A stretch of DNA of 7,830 nt from Methanomicrobiales archaeon (GTDB lineage Archaea; Halobacteriota; Methanomicrobia; Methanomicrobiales; Methanoculleaceae): the NCBI GenBank assembly GCA_012521035.1, contig JAAYND010000235.1, positions 1 through 7,830 of the forward strand. The letters run 5' to 3'. Positions 1 through 5,497 of this stretch are shown one piece after another. The position numbers were made by a program, and so were the translations under genes. The notes under the pieces were generated by a model, which saw only the letters and a program-made list of their open reading frames with translations, did no database searches and was not told the DNA's origin. Each line of letters begins with the position of its first letter. Position 1 is the first letter of the stretch.

Positions 1-843
1 ATCGCGTTCCTCTACTGGTGCAAAAATCCCCGTCTCGCCATCCGCCTCGCCCTCCTCATGGGTATATCGGGCGCCCTCGCCTCGGCCCTGAAGATCTTCT
101 TCCACCTCCCCCGCCCGTACTGGGTCATCCCCGGCGTCCGGGCGCTTGCGGGCCATTCATCGTTTGCCTTCCCTTCCGGCCACTCCCTGGGAGCGGTGAC
201 ATTCTGGGGGCTCCTCACTACCGGTACCCGGCACAGATGGTTTACCCTCTTCGCGGCTTTTCTGGTCGCCTCTGTCGGTGCATCGCGCATCTTCCTCGGC
301 GCTCATTTTCCGTCAGATGTCATCGCGGGATTCGGGTTTGGCCTCTTCATCCTCATCGGGTTTCTCACCCTTGAGGGGGCGGTGGGTCGCCGCGTCATCG
401 CTTTCCCCCTCTCCTGGCAGATCCTGCTCGCGTTTGCCGGATCTATCGTCCTGGCTCTCGCATCGTTTGCCGCGCTTGCGGTGATCGGGGACTGGCAGGT
501 TCCCGCTGCCTGGGCTGAGGCGGCGATCCAGCAGGGGGGCCAGCCCATCGATCCGCTTGGCCTCGGGGATGCCATGACGGCGGCCGGGTTCTTCTTCGGA
601 TTTGCAGCGGGGGCTGCGGTGGCGTGGCCCCGGCGGATGGGTGTCTGTGCTGCCGGAGGATGGGCGGATCGCATGCTCTGCTTTATACCCGGCCTTGCGG
701 TGGCATGGGTCATCTGGTTCGTGATAGGGCTTGCCATCCCGGTAGAGCCGGGTCTTGTAGTGTATCCTCTCCAGTACCTCAGGGCCGCCGTCGTTGCCGC
801 CTGGGTATCCTACGGCGCGCCGGTGATCTTCGCCCGCACCTGA
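1..843 (+). CDS. PAP2-family membrane phosphatase, 3' part (5' end outside the window)
   Basis: The reading frame is open from base 1 to the TGA at 841-843, so the gene starts upstream and 280 codons are visible. All three motifs of the type 2 phosphatidic acid phosphatase family are present, counting the first visible codon as 1: K31-X6-R38-P39, the P58-S59-G60-H61 motif, and S95-R96-X5-H102-X3-D106. H61 and H102 are the expected catalytic histidines, with D106 completing the site. The rest is strongly hydrophobic with several membrane segments, including a C-terminal half of about 150 residues beyond the catalytic core. Family members hydrolyse lipid phosphates or diphosphates at the membrane; an archaeal polyprenyl diphosphate or phospholipid substrate is possible but cannot be read from the sequence. 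An internal ATG at 58 lies just before the first motif and is unlikely to be the start. Confidence 0.93.
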   Translation: MAFLYWCKNPRLAIRLALLMGISGALASALKIFFHLPRPYWVIPGVRALAGHSSFAFPSGHSLGAVTFWGLLTTGTRHRWFTLFAAFLVASVGASRIFLGAHFPSDVIAGFGFGLFILIGFLTLEGAVGRRVIAFPLSWQILLAFAGSIVLALASFAALAVIGDWQVPAAWAEAAIQQGGQPIDPLGLGDAMTAAGFFFGFAAGAAVAWPRRMGVCAAGGWADRMLCFIPGLAVAWVIWFVIGLAIPVEPGLVVYPLQYLRAAVVAAWVSYGAPVIFART

Positions 844-861
844 GAGGAACTCTCTCCATAC

Positions 862-870
862 CCTTTTATT
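862..870 (+). promoter_or_regulatory. Weak TATA-like element for the NfeD-SPFH operon
   Basis: The AT-rich stretch CCTTTTATT lies in the 48-base gap after the PAP2 stop. Its centre is about 26 bases before the ATG at 892, the usual archaeal distance from TATA box to transcription start. No Shine-Dalgarno-like sequence lies between it and the ATG; the gap is pyrimidine-rich. This suggests a leaderless mRNA beginning at or very near the start codon. Confidence 0.5.
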
Positions 871-891
871 CTGCCGGACCTATCTCTCTCT

Positions 892-1350
892 ATGCTTGTA
901 GAGGGGATCGCTCTCGGCTGGGTGTTGATCATGCTCGGGGCGGTGCTACTCCTGATCGAGGCTTACCAGCCCGGGTTCTTCATCGCCGTCCCTGCCACAG
1001 TTCTGGTTATCCTCGGAGTTCTCCTCCTCCTCGGCGTCGATATCCTCAGTTCGACCTGGGGTCTCCTCGCCGGGGTTGTAGCGGCCCTGGTTGCCGCCTC
1101 GATCACGGTCTGGGCCTATGGGCGCCTCACACCCGGAAAAAAGCCTCCTACGACCCTCTCTCGGGACTCGCTCCTCGGGCTTGAAGGCGTGGTGACGAGG
1201 GAGGTTACAGTCGGCACGATATCGGGGAAGGTGCAGATCGGGAGCATGGAGTGGAGCGCGCGGACCGAGTCAGGCAGCATCCCCGCCGGGAAAAGGGTTA
1301 TTGTGACTCATTCTGAAGGGGTGCACATTGTTGTGAAGGAGATCGAGTGA
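892..1350 (+). CDS. Short NfeD-family membrane protein (stomatin operon partner)
   Basis: This 152-residue protein has three membrane segments (about 8-24, 29-48 and 55-77) and a C-terminal soluble domain (about 90-152). The E23-A-Y-Q-P-G-F turn after the first segment is typical of NfeD proteins. The C-terminal part follows the NfeD OB-fold pattern: V-X-I-G-X-X-E-W-S-A-R at about 114-124, then a G-K-R-V-I-V strand and a G-V-H-I-V-V-K strand. There is no ClpP-like serine protease domain, so this is the short form. NfeD proteins are encoded next to SPFH proteins and are thought to anchor or modulate their membrane assemblies; the next gene fits exactly. The stop is one base before the next start. 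There is no ribosome binding site ahead of the ATG, which suggests leaderless translation. Confidence 0.92.
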   Translation: MLVEGIALGWVLIMLGAVLLLIEAYQPGFFIAVPATVLVILGVLLLLGVDILSSTWGLLAGVVAALVAASITVWAYGRLTPGKKPPTTLSRDSLLGLEGVVTREVTVGTISGKVQIGSMEWSARTESGSIPAGKRVIVTHSEGVHIVVKEIE

Positions 1351-1351
1351 G

Positions 1352-2437
1352 ATGGTTTTAAGCTCTATCCCGTGGACCGGACTGATTACGATCTTTCTGG
1401 TCCTCGTTATCGTCATCATATTCGCAAGTGGCGTTGTGATCGTGCAGCCATACGAACAGGGGCTCCAGATCCGCCTGGGGCAGTATATCGGGAGGATGAA
1501 CCCCGGGTTCCGGTGGGTAATCCCGCTGATAACGAGGGTTGTTAAACTCGATCTGCGGACCGATGTGATGGATGTCCCGAGGCAGGAGGTGATCACGAAG
1601 GACAACTCCCCGACGAACGTGGATGCGATCGTCTATGTCCGGGTGATCGACCCTGAGAAGGCATACTTCGAGGTGATGAACTACCGGGCGGCGACGGTGG
1701 CGCTCGCCCAGACGAGCCTGCGCGGGATCATCGGCGACATGGAACTCGACGAGATCCTCTACAACCGGGATATCATCAACGCCCGCCTCCGCGACACACT
1801 GGACCGGGAGACCGATGCCTGGGGCGTGAAGGTTGAGCGGGTGGAGATCAAGGAGGTCGATCCGGTCGGGCCGGTCAAACAGGCGATGACCGAGCAGACA
1901 GCGGCGGAGCGGGAACGGCGGGCTGCAATCCTCCGGGCGGACGGCGAAAAGCGGTCCGCGATCCTCAGGGCGGAGGGGATGCGGCAGAGTATCATCCTTG
2001 AGGCCGAGGGTGAGCGGCAGAGCAAGATCCTCCGGGCCGAGGGAGATCGGACATCCAGGATCCTGCAGGCACAGGGCGAGGCGCAGGGGCTGCGCATCCT
2101 GTCGGTAGGTGCCCGGCCGCTGGACCGCCGTGCGATCACGGTGCTCTCGCTCGATGCCCTGAAGCAGATGGCGGAGGGGCAGGCGACAAAGATCATATTC
2201 CCGTTCGAACTCTCGACCATCGCCAAACAGGCCGCCGAGTACCTCGGGGCCACGGTCGAGGCGCCGGAGGTCCCCGAGGGTGTGGATGTGCCTTCTGAGG
2301 ATATCCTCGGGGATATACCGAGCAAGGAGGAGCTCCAGGCTGCGGAGGAGGCGGCGAGGGTTCCTGATATCGATATCGAGAAGGAGGCCCGGAAGAGACC
2401 GCAGAACCTGGTGGAGGAGGAAGGGGAGGGGTTGTAG
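1352..2437 (+). CDS. SPFH/band 7 domain protein (slipin, stomatin-like)
   Basis: This 361-residue protein has one N-terminal membrane segment (about 9-32), followed by an SPFH/band 7 domain (about 33-180). Recognisable stomatin features include the Q-P-Y-E-Q-G-L turn at 32-38, N50-P-G-F, R77-Q-E-V-I-T-K-D-N, L123-R-G-I-I-G-D-M-E-L-D and W157-G-V-K-V. Next comes a charged coiled coil (181-246), then the conserved A268-L-K-Q-M-A-E-G-Q-A-T-K segment and an acidic tail. Slipins form oligomeric scaffolds in membrane microdomains and partner with NfeD proteins or membrane proteases. The ribosome binding site AAGGAGA (1336-1342) lies inside the end of the NfeD gene, about ten bases before this ATG, so the two are cotranscribed. 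The coiled coil is unusually regular: five 11-residue repeats with an I-L-X-A-X-G core (191-245). The gene looks intact. Confidence 0.95.
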   Translation: MVLSSIPWTGLITIFLVLVIVIIFASGVVIVQPYEQGLQIRLGQYIGRMNPGFRWVIPLITRVVKLDLRTDVMDVPRQEVITKDNSPTNVDAIVYVRVIDPEKAYFEVMNYRAATVALAQTSLRGIIGDMELDEILYNRDIINARLRDTLDRETDAWGVKVERVEIKEVDPVGPVKQAMTEQTAAERERRAAILRADGEKRSAILRAEGMRQSIILEAEGERQSKILRAEGDRTSRILQAQGEAQGLRILSVGARPLDRRAITVLSLDALKQMAEGQATKIIFPFELSTIAKQAAEYLGATVEAPEVPEGVDVPSEDILGDIPSKEELQAAEEAARVPDIDIEKEARKRPQNLVEEEGEGL

Positions 2438-2569
2438 GGTGGGCAGCCATCCCGGATCTGGCGTATGGGGAGGGCTTGCAGATCTGTTTCCTGAGAGGCT
2501 GGCAGCGCCCGGGCGTGTGAGAGTGGCTTCGCTCCGGTTCGGTGGTGTTACATTCCTCCCCGGTCCCCC
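2438..2569 (+). other. Trailer of the NfeD-SPFH operon, no gene seen
   Basis: No credible ORF is visible. A weak hairpin with one bulge can form just after the stop (2437-2453), and a T-rich stretch TATTTTCT follows at 2570-2577. Archaeal termination depends on U-rich tracts, so transcription may end near there, but this is a weak call. The reverse-strand ORF crossing this region is a proline-rich shadow of the SPFH gene. Confidence 0.4.
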
Positions 2570-2643
2570 TATTTTCTGGTAATACGGCTAACAGTTTTGG
2601 GGGATCGGGGTAACCGCCTCTACGTTTGTACGTTTGCCAGTCG

Positions 2644-2653
2644 TTATATAAAG
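2644..2653 (+). promoter_or_regulatory. Distal TATA-like element of unit A
   Basis: TTATATAAAG matches an archaeal TATA box and is matched by CTATATAAGAG at 3518-3528 in unit B. A predicted start near 2675 would give a transcript across a conserved GC-rich hairpin region (GGTG-CCG-CACC, around 2700). No ORF is conserved between the two copies downstream, so the product, if any, would be a leader or small RNA. A second conserved AT-rich word, GATATAAAAAG, lies at 2723-2733 and 3597-3607. Confidence 0.4.
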
Positions 2654-2868
2654 AGACCCCCTCCAGGATGCCTGAGAGCTCGATACCGGGAGAAAAGAGG
2701 TGCCGCACCCCCGACACCTGCTGATATAAAAAGATTTTCAGATGGTTCTCCCGACCTCCGGATTTACGCAAAACTGCCTCCTGTTGCCGTTTACCTTTCA
2801 GGGAGTTTAGCCAGACAAATGGCATAATCCTTGAAACGCTCTGTAATTCACGCTCATGAATAGGTAAA

Positions 2869-2935
2869 CAACATATAGGTGAGGGTGCGCTTGCTTAGTC
2901 ACCGCTTCAGGTATATGTGAGGATCGTTTTGTGAA
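2869..2935 (+). promoter_or_regulatory. Conserved upstream block of the unit A promoter
   Basis: This block contains ACATATAGGT and GGATCGTTTTGTGAA, both identical in unit B and at the same distance from the TATA box. The sequence between and around them has drifted. Such islands ahead of a promoter suggest activator or repressor sites, although the age of the duplication also contributes to the similarity. Confidence 0.4.
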
Positions 2936-2976
2936 CTAGTATTTCCAATCGTTGCAGGTGATAAAACGCCTGGAAG

Positions 2977-2990
2977 ATATATTTAAATAG
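2977..2990 (+). promoter_or_regulatory. TATA box of the unit A pseudogene
   Basis: ATATATTTAAATAG contains the core TTTAAATA (2982-2989), which is identical in unit B (3856-3863). The predicted transcription start, about 26 bases beyond the core centre, is near 3012. That is exactly where the structured leader begins. The promoter still looks functional although its gene is broken. Confidence 0.65.
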
Positions 2991-3011
2991 TAGTTGGTCT
3001 CAGGGGGAGGT

Positions 3012-3070
3012 TGCGGGGTCGGAATTGGGCTCGCCCTCCAGCGGGGTATGCTCGAGGACGAGGCCTCGCA
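3012..3070 (+). ncRNA. Structured 5' leader element, unit A copy
   Basis: This 59-base element folds in a nested way. P1 pairs TGCGGGG (3012-3018) with CCTCGCA (3064-3070). P2 pairs GGGCT (3027-3031) with TGCTC (3049-3053), with one G-U pair and one terminal mismatch. P3 pairs CCCT (3034-3037) with GGGG (3043-3046). Compared with unit B, P1 and P3 keep their pairing through G-U substitutions. The role is unknown. Confidence 0.5.
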
Positions 3071-3094
3071 GAATATAGTCGAGGTAGATGAAAC

Positions 3095-3186
3095 GCGAGA
3101 GGGTATTCACTCAGTTTGGTGCAATCTTCGAAGAGGCGCAGGCTGAAAAAGTGCCTGGATGGGAGGCTGCATCTCCAGCTGAGTAA
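3095..3186 (+). pseudogene. Remnant of a TasA-like gene with a 517-bp internal deletion
   Basis: The bases matching the intact gene's ATG are GCG here (3095-3097), and the next codons still match (R-G-Y for K-G-Y). At 3114 the homology jumps to the 3' end of the gene: GCAATCTT at 3121 matches 4512. From there the other frame reads A-I-F-E-E-A-Q-A-E-K-V-P-G-W, against A-I-F-D-A-T-Q-P-K-N-L-G-W in the intact copy. The distance between these anchors is 7 bases here and 524 there, a net loss of 517, which is not a multiple of three. A 32-codon ORF (ATG 3088 to TAA 3184-3186) happens to span the remnant, but its ATG directly abuts GAGGTAG, too close for that to serve as a ribosome binding site. 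Confidence 0.8.
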
Positions 3187-3218
3187 TCCCTGAGAGAATC
3201 TCTACAATACCACCATCC

Positions 3219-3435
3219 ATGAAAAAGAAGTGAGGGGAAGGGATGAATGTGCAGCCACCTCAGCCATCGCTACGCCCATTCCCTCCCCCTTCGCATCTCA
3301 CTGGAACGAACCACAGCCGCCGGCCCGGAGCCCTTCACCGGGTCTCCGGTGCCGGCATATGCCATCGACGATGGCGCCATTGCATCCTGACCGCGATGGG
3401 ACGATCTCCTGCCCGGGTTACTCCGGGGGCAACCC
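3219..3435 (+). pseudogene. Decayed copy of the small ORF found at 4599-4937
   Basis: The ATG at 3219 corresponds to the one at 4599, but here the fifth codon is TGA (3231-3233), a one-base indel follows, another one-base indel lies near 3312, and a second stop (TGA 3388-3390) replaces an AGA codon. Read in the frame of the other copy, the remains still match: R-D-E-C-A-A-T, F-A-S-H-W, then A-G-P-E-P-F-T and P-V-P-A-Y-A-I-D-D-G against A-G-T-E-P-L-T and P-V-P-A-H-A-V-D-D-G. If the copy at 4599 is not a real gene, this is simply a conserved non-coding trailer. Confidence 0.45.
3319..3356 (+). other. GC-rich stem-loop in the unit A trailer
   Basis: GCCGGCCCGGAG (3319-3330) pairs with CTCCGGTGCCGGC (3344-3356), giving 12 base pairs with one bulged T at 3350. 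The 13-base loop can add a small CCC/GGG stem. The same hairpin exists at 4701-4738. No U-rich tract follows directly, so an mRNA stability or processing element is more likely than a terminator. Confidence 0.6.
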
Positions 3436-3742
3436 TGTCCTCCCGACTTTTGATAAATATGGCTGGTATAAAGAGTAATTGGGTCAATTGCCTCAATATT
3501 TGTACATTCTCAAACCACTATATAAGAGATCCCCCTTCTTGCCCTCAGGGAGATCGACGCCGGGGGAAAAGGGGTGCCGCACCCGCTGCCTAAAATGATA
3601 TAAAAAGGTTTCCAAACACCTCTTCTGACCTCAAAAATCGTCCAGAACCGGTCGCCGGCGTTACCGAACTATTTGGTAATTCTGCCGGAGGAACGGTGTA
3701 ATCTCTGAAATATTTCAAATTCCATGAGCATGAAAGGGCAAA

Positions 3743-3809
3743 TAACATATAGGTTAAAGCATATCCGCTTAGCCGTGGCTTCAGATATATGTGTGGATCG
3801 TTTTGTGAA
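3743..3809 (+). promoter_or_regulatory. Conserved upstream block of the TasA-like gene promoter
   Basis: ACATATAGGT (3745-3754) and GGATCGTTTTGTGAA (3795-3809) are identical to unit A with the same spacing to the TATA box. An imperfect dyad, GAAAT-N3-ATTTC, follows next to the block and could be an operator half-site pair. It is weaker in unit A. No known regulator site is recognised. Confidence 0.4.
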
Positions 3810-3853
3810 ATGATATTTCCATTCGTTGTGTGCGATAAAACATTCGGGAGATA

Positions 3854-3863
3854 CCTTTAAATA
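3854..3863 (+). promoter_or_regulatory. Main TATA box of the TasA-like operon
   Basis: CCTTTAAATA is preceded by purine-rich sequence that could act as a BRE. The predicted transcription start is near 3886, giving a leader of about 83 bases before the ATG at 3969. The core is conserved in unit A at the same distance from the leader fold. Confidence 0.75.
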
Positions 3864-3885
3864 CTAGATAGTGTCAGGGGGGGAG

Positions 3886-3944
3886 TGCGGGGTCGGAATT
3901 GGGCTCGCCCTCAAGCAGGGTAAGCCCGAGGACGAGGTCCCGCA
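3886..3944 (+). ncRNA. Structured 5' leader element of the TasA-like mRNA
   Basis: This 59-base element starts at the predicted 5' end of the mRNA. P1 pairs TGCGGGG (3886-3892) with TCCCGCA (3938-3944). P2 pairs GGGCT (3901-3905) with AGCCC (3923-3927). P3 pairs CCCT (3908-3911) with AGGG (3917-3920) around a CAAGC loop. The internal loop holds TCGGAATT on one side and GAGGACGAGG on the other; part of this is invariant between copies and could bind a ligand or protein. The element ends ten bases before the ribosome binding site GAGGT (3955-3959), so it could affect translation or mRNA lifetime. It matches no riboswitch family known to me. Confidence 0.55.
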
Positions 3945-3968
3945 GAGTATAGTTGAGGTAGACGAAAC

Positions 3969-4565
3969 ATGAAAGGATATATCGTCAGCATCCTGATCGT
4001 GGGGCTTGCCCTCGGCGGGATGGGACTTGGAACGTTTGCTTGGTTTACGGACCATTCGATTAAGGAAGAGAACGTTATCCAGACTGGAAATCTTGAACTG
4101 AATGTTAAGATCGTGGAATCCGTAGGTAGTGCAGAAGAGACTGTGTTGGAAGTTGAAAACCTGGTTCCCAGTACGAATACTTGGACTCCTGCAGGCATTA
4201 TTCGCCTCGAAAATACTGGAACTACTCCCTTGAAGTGGAGAGGTTACTTTGTTAAAACTGATGGAGACCTCCCACTGAATAGTAAACTCCATTTCAAGAT
4301 TGGGCAAGTTACGGACAGTCCCTTCGGAGATCGTCCCAAGGTGTACACCTGGAATGACCTTAAAGTCGCTGACGACACTCTCCTGAACTCGGATAATTTT
4401 GGAGGCGGTGGAGGTCAGTTGAACCCCGGTTCTATCCAGTACTACAAGGTTGAGGTAAGACTGGATGAAGACGCAGGGAATAGTTATATGGACAAGTCAG
4501 CAACGTTCAAGGCAATCTTTGACGCGACACAACCCAAGAACCTCGGTTGGTCACAGACCTCCTGA
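3969..4565 (+). CDS. TasA/camelysin-like secreted protein with SipW-type signal peptide
   Basis: This 198-residue protein has a signal peptide (about 1-24) ending in L-G-T-F-A, with predicted cleavage before W25-F-T-D. The mature start fits the TasA/CalY pattern: F-T-D, then E34-N35, then T39-G-N-L-E-L. A probable beta-sandwich follows, with W72-T-P-A-G, L80-E-N-T-G-T-T-P-L-K, a G145-G-G-G-G loop, N152-P-G and the closing A182-I-F-D-A-T-Q. TasA-family proteins assemble into extracellular fibres in bacterial biofilms, and related archaeal proteins form bundling pili; a surface-fibre role here is inferred. GAGGT (3955-3959) sits nine bases before the ATG. The gene has its own promoter and structured leader. 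Codon use is clearly more AT-rich than in the flanking genes, which may reflect high expression or separate ancestry. A deleted paralogue lies just upstream. Confidence 0.85.
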   Translation: MKGYIVSILIVGLALGGMGLGTFAWFTDHSIKEENVIQTGNLELNVKIVESVGSAEETVLEVENLVPSTNTWTPAGIIRLENTGTTPLKWRGYFVKTDGDLPLNSKLHFKIGQVTDSPFGDRPKVYTWNDLKVADDTLLNSDNFGGGGGQLNPGSIQYYKVEVRLDEDAGNSYMDKSATFKAIFDATQPKNLGWSQTS

Positions 4566-4817
4566 GTAACCCCTGAAAAATCTCTACAACCACCAAACAT
4601 GAACAGGAAGCGAGTGAGAAGGGATGAATGCGCAGCCACTACAGCCGTCGCCACGCTTCCCCCTTCCTCGTTCGCCTCTCACTGGAAACATATCGCAGTC
4701 GCCGGCACGGAGCCTCTCACCAGTCCTCCGGTGCCGGCGCATGCTGTCGATGACGGCACCATCGCCTCCAGACCGCGATGGAATGACGCCCTGCCCGAGA
4801 GACTCCGGACAACGCTC
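4562..4817 (+). repeat. Tandem duplication, unit B, trailer part
   Basis: This is the partner of 3184-3435. It runs from the stop codon of the TasA-like gene to about ACTCCGG. It contains the start of the possible small ORF and the second GC-rich stem-loop. No TATA-like promoter is visible here, so downstream genes probably depend on readthrough from the TasA-like promoter. Confidence 0.85.
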
Positions 4818-4937
4818 TTCAGGGATGATGAAGTGATCCGGGGTTCGGGCGGGGATGTGCATCAGGGCCGCGGGCACTGCAACACTTTCCGTTCGTTCCG
4901 CTTCGCCCACGGGCACCTCTGGAGCTGTGAGCGATGA
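4599..4937 (+). CDS. Possible small protein of unknown function (112 codons)
   Basis: I do not recognise this protein. Three points favour a real gene. Its stop codon overlaps the start of the next gene as ATGA (4934-4937), a usual sign of translational coupling. Its codons are rich in G or C at third positions, like the neighbouring genes. Compared with the decayed copy at 3219-3435 in this frame, differences fall roughly 15, 5 and 18 on codon positions 1, 2 and 3, so second positions are the most conserved. Against it, the ATG has no ribosome binding site (a GTG at 4614 behind AGGAAG is an alternative), the product has no signal peptide, membrane segment or known motif, the last third has no match in the other copy, and a strong stem-loop lies inside it. 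It may instead be a non-coding trailer. Confidence 0.38.
   Translation: MNRKRVRRDECAATTAVATLPPSSFASHWKHIAVAGTEPLTSPPVPAHAVDDGTIASRPRWNDALPERLRTTLFRDDEVIRGSGGDVHQGRGHCNTFRSFRFAHGHLWSCER
4701..4738 (+). other. GC-rich stem-loop between the TasA-like gene and the peptidase genes
   Basis: GCCGGCACGGAG (4701-4712) pairs with CTCCGGTGCCGGC (4726-4738), 12 base pairs with one bulged G at 4730 and a 13-base loop. The right arm is identical to that at 3344-3356; the left arm differs by one base. It stands 136 bases after the TasA-like stop and could protect the upstream mRNA from 3' decay, raising subunit over peptidase levels. Confidence 0.6.
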
Positions 4938-5497
4938 ACAGGGTATACGTACTTCTGGTAATTATCGGTTGTGCCGGCGTACTCCTGCTCGCCGACATCA
5001 CCCCGGCCGGGGCGTGGTTCACCGATACAAAGGCTATCGAGGGGATCACCATCACCACCGGTTCGTGGAGCGACTGCGCCGGCGACCTGGAGATAACCGC
5101 ATGTAAGCCTCATCTCAGGCATGCAAAGACCACGCTCACCGGTATCACCATAACGAACACCGGCCAGGATCCGCTCACGATCGCGGGCATCAGGATCTCC
5201 TGGAGTCCCGGCAATGGCGAGATGATCCACGAGGTGGCGTTCACCCACGGATGGGGTGGAAGACCCCCGCATGCCGGGTCGAATGGCCACGGCCACGGCG
5301 GGTCTACAGTCTTCTGGTCCGGAGAAGCAGAGTCCGGCCAGGTTCTTGAGGGACAGGCATCGCTCGGGCCGGCGACACAGGACGACTCCGCACAGAACAT
5401 CCGGCTCTCGTTTGACTCGAATATGGAAGGAAAACAGATCGTGTGCACGGTAATCCTTGACGACGGGAGCGGGAAGGAGGTCAGCCTGGAGGTATGA
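4934..5497 (+). CDS. Second secreted protein with A/WFTD processing region, His-rich loop
   Basis: This 187-residue protein has a signal peptide (about 1-27, with a helix-breaking P24) ending in A-G-A and a mature start at W28-F-T-D. This is the same A/WFTD junction as in the TasA-like protein, so both are likely cut by the same peptidase. A T42-G-S-W stretch follows where TasA proteins have T-G-X-L. Two cysteines (C48, C57) are close enough for a disulfide; C171 is a third in the mature part. The pattern T72-I-T-N-T-G-Q-D-P-L-T-I-A-G-I suggests an Ig-like beta fold. A loop at about 105-123 carries four histidines among glycines (H105, H113, H119, H121) and could bind metal. GGAG (4921-4924) lies nine bases before the ATG, and the 3' end overlaps the signal peptidase gene as ATGA. 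A minor or accessory fibre subunit is possible. Confidence 0.8.
   Translation: MNRVYVLLVIIGCAGVLLLADITPAGAWFTDTKAIEGITITTGSWSDCAGDLEITACKPHLRHAKTTLTGITITNTGQDPLTIAGIRISWSPGNGEMIHEVAFTHGWGGRPPHAGSNGHGHGGSTVFWSGEAESGQVLEGQASLGPATQDDSAQNIRLSFDSNMEGKQIVCTVILDDGSGKEVSLEV

Larger units (their letters stand above)
2570..3114 (+). repeat. Tandem duplication, unit A, upstream part (promoter, leader and gene start)
   Basis: This stretch aligns with 3446-3988 at an offset of about 874 bases with only small indels. Long identical words include TGCGGGGTCGGAATTGGG (3012-3029 and 3886-3903), GGATCGTTTTGTGAA (2921-2935 and 3795-3809) and ACATATAGGT (2871-2880 and 3745-3754). The homology covers two TATA-like elements, the main promoter, the structured leader and the first seven codons of the gene. 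It stops abruptly at TCAG (3111-3114), where the gene body is missing in this copy. Confidence 0.9.
3184..3435 (+). repeat. Tandem duplication, unit A, trailer part
   Basis: This region aligns with 4562-4817, starting at the CTGAGTAA around the old stop codon and ending near ACTCCGG. It includes the decayed small ORF and the GC-rich stem-loop. Unit B begins about ten bases later, so the two units are directly head to tail. Confidence 0.85.
3446..3988 (+). repeat. Tandem duplication, unit B, upstream part
   Basis: This is the intact partner of 2570-3114. It holds the distal TATA-like element (3518-3528), the conserved upstream block (3743-3809), the main promoter, the structured leader and the start of the TasA-like gene. 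Divergence from unit A is clear between the conserved islands, so the duplication is not recent. Confidence 0.9.

Noticed and set aside
303..737. Reverse-strand ORF of 144 codons
   Set aside because: It is a shadow of the PAP2 phosphatase gene, whose catalytic motifs fix the forward frame.
2193..2825. Reverse-strand ORF of 210 codons
   Set aside because: It is antisense to the SPFH gene and the repeat, is proline-rich low-complexity at its end, and has no motif or ribosome binding site.
2597..2827. Forward ORF in unit A whose start resembles the end of an ORF in unit B
   Set aside because: The shared frame runs through a conserved TATA-like element and ends at once in unit B. The similarity is explained by the duplication.
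3088..3186. 32-codon ORF as a real small protein
   Set aside because: It spans a deletion junction joining two frames of a broken gene, and GAGGTAG directly abuts its ATG, too close to act as a ribosome binding site.
2570..4817. Tandem units as an insertion element or CRISPR-like array
   Set aside because: There is no transposase, no terminal inverted repeat, no target-site duplication and no short regular repeat; it is a gene-module duplication.
4825..4831. ATGATGA as a box C of a C/D guide RNA
   Set aside because: I found no convincing box D or C'/D' pair at proper spacing.
4624..4836. Alternative ORF in another frame within the trailer
   Set aside because: Differences between the two trailer copies do not favour this frame, and a one-base indel breaks it.
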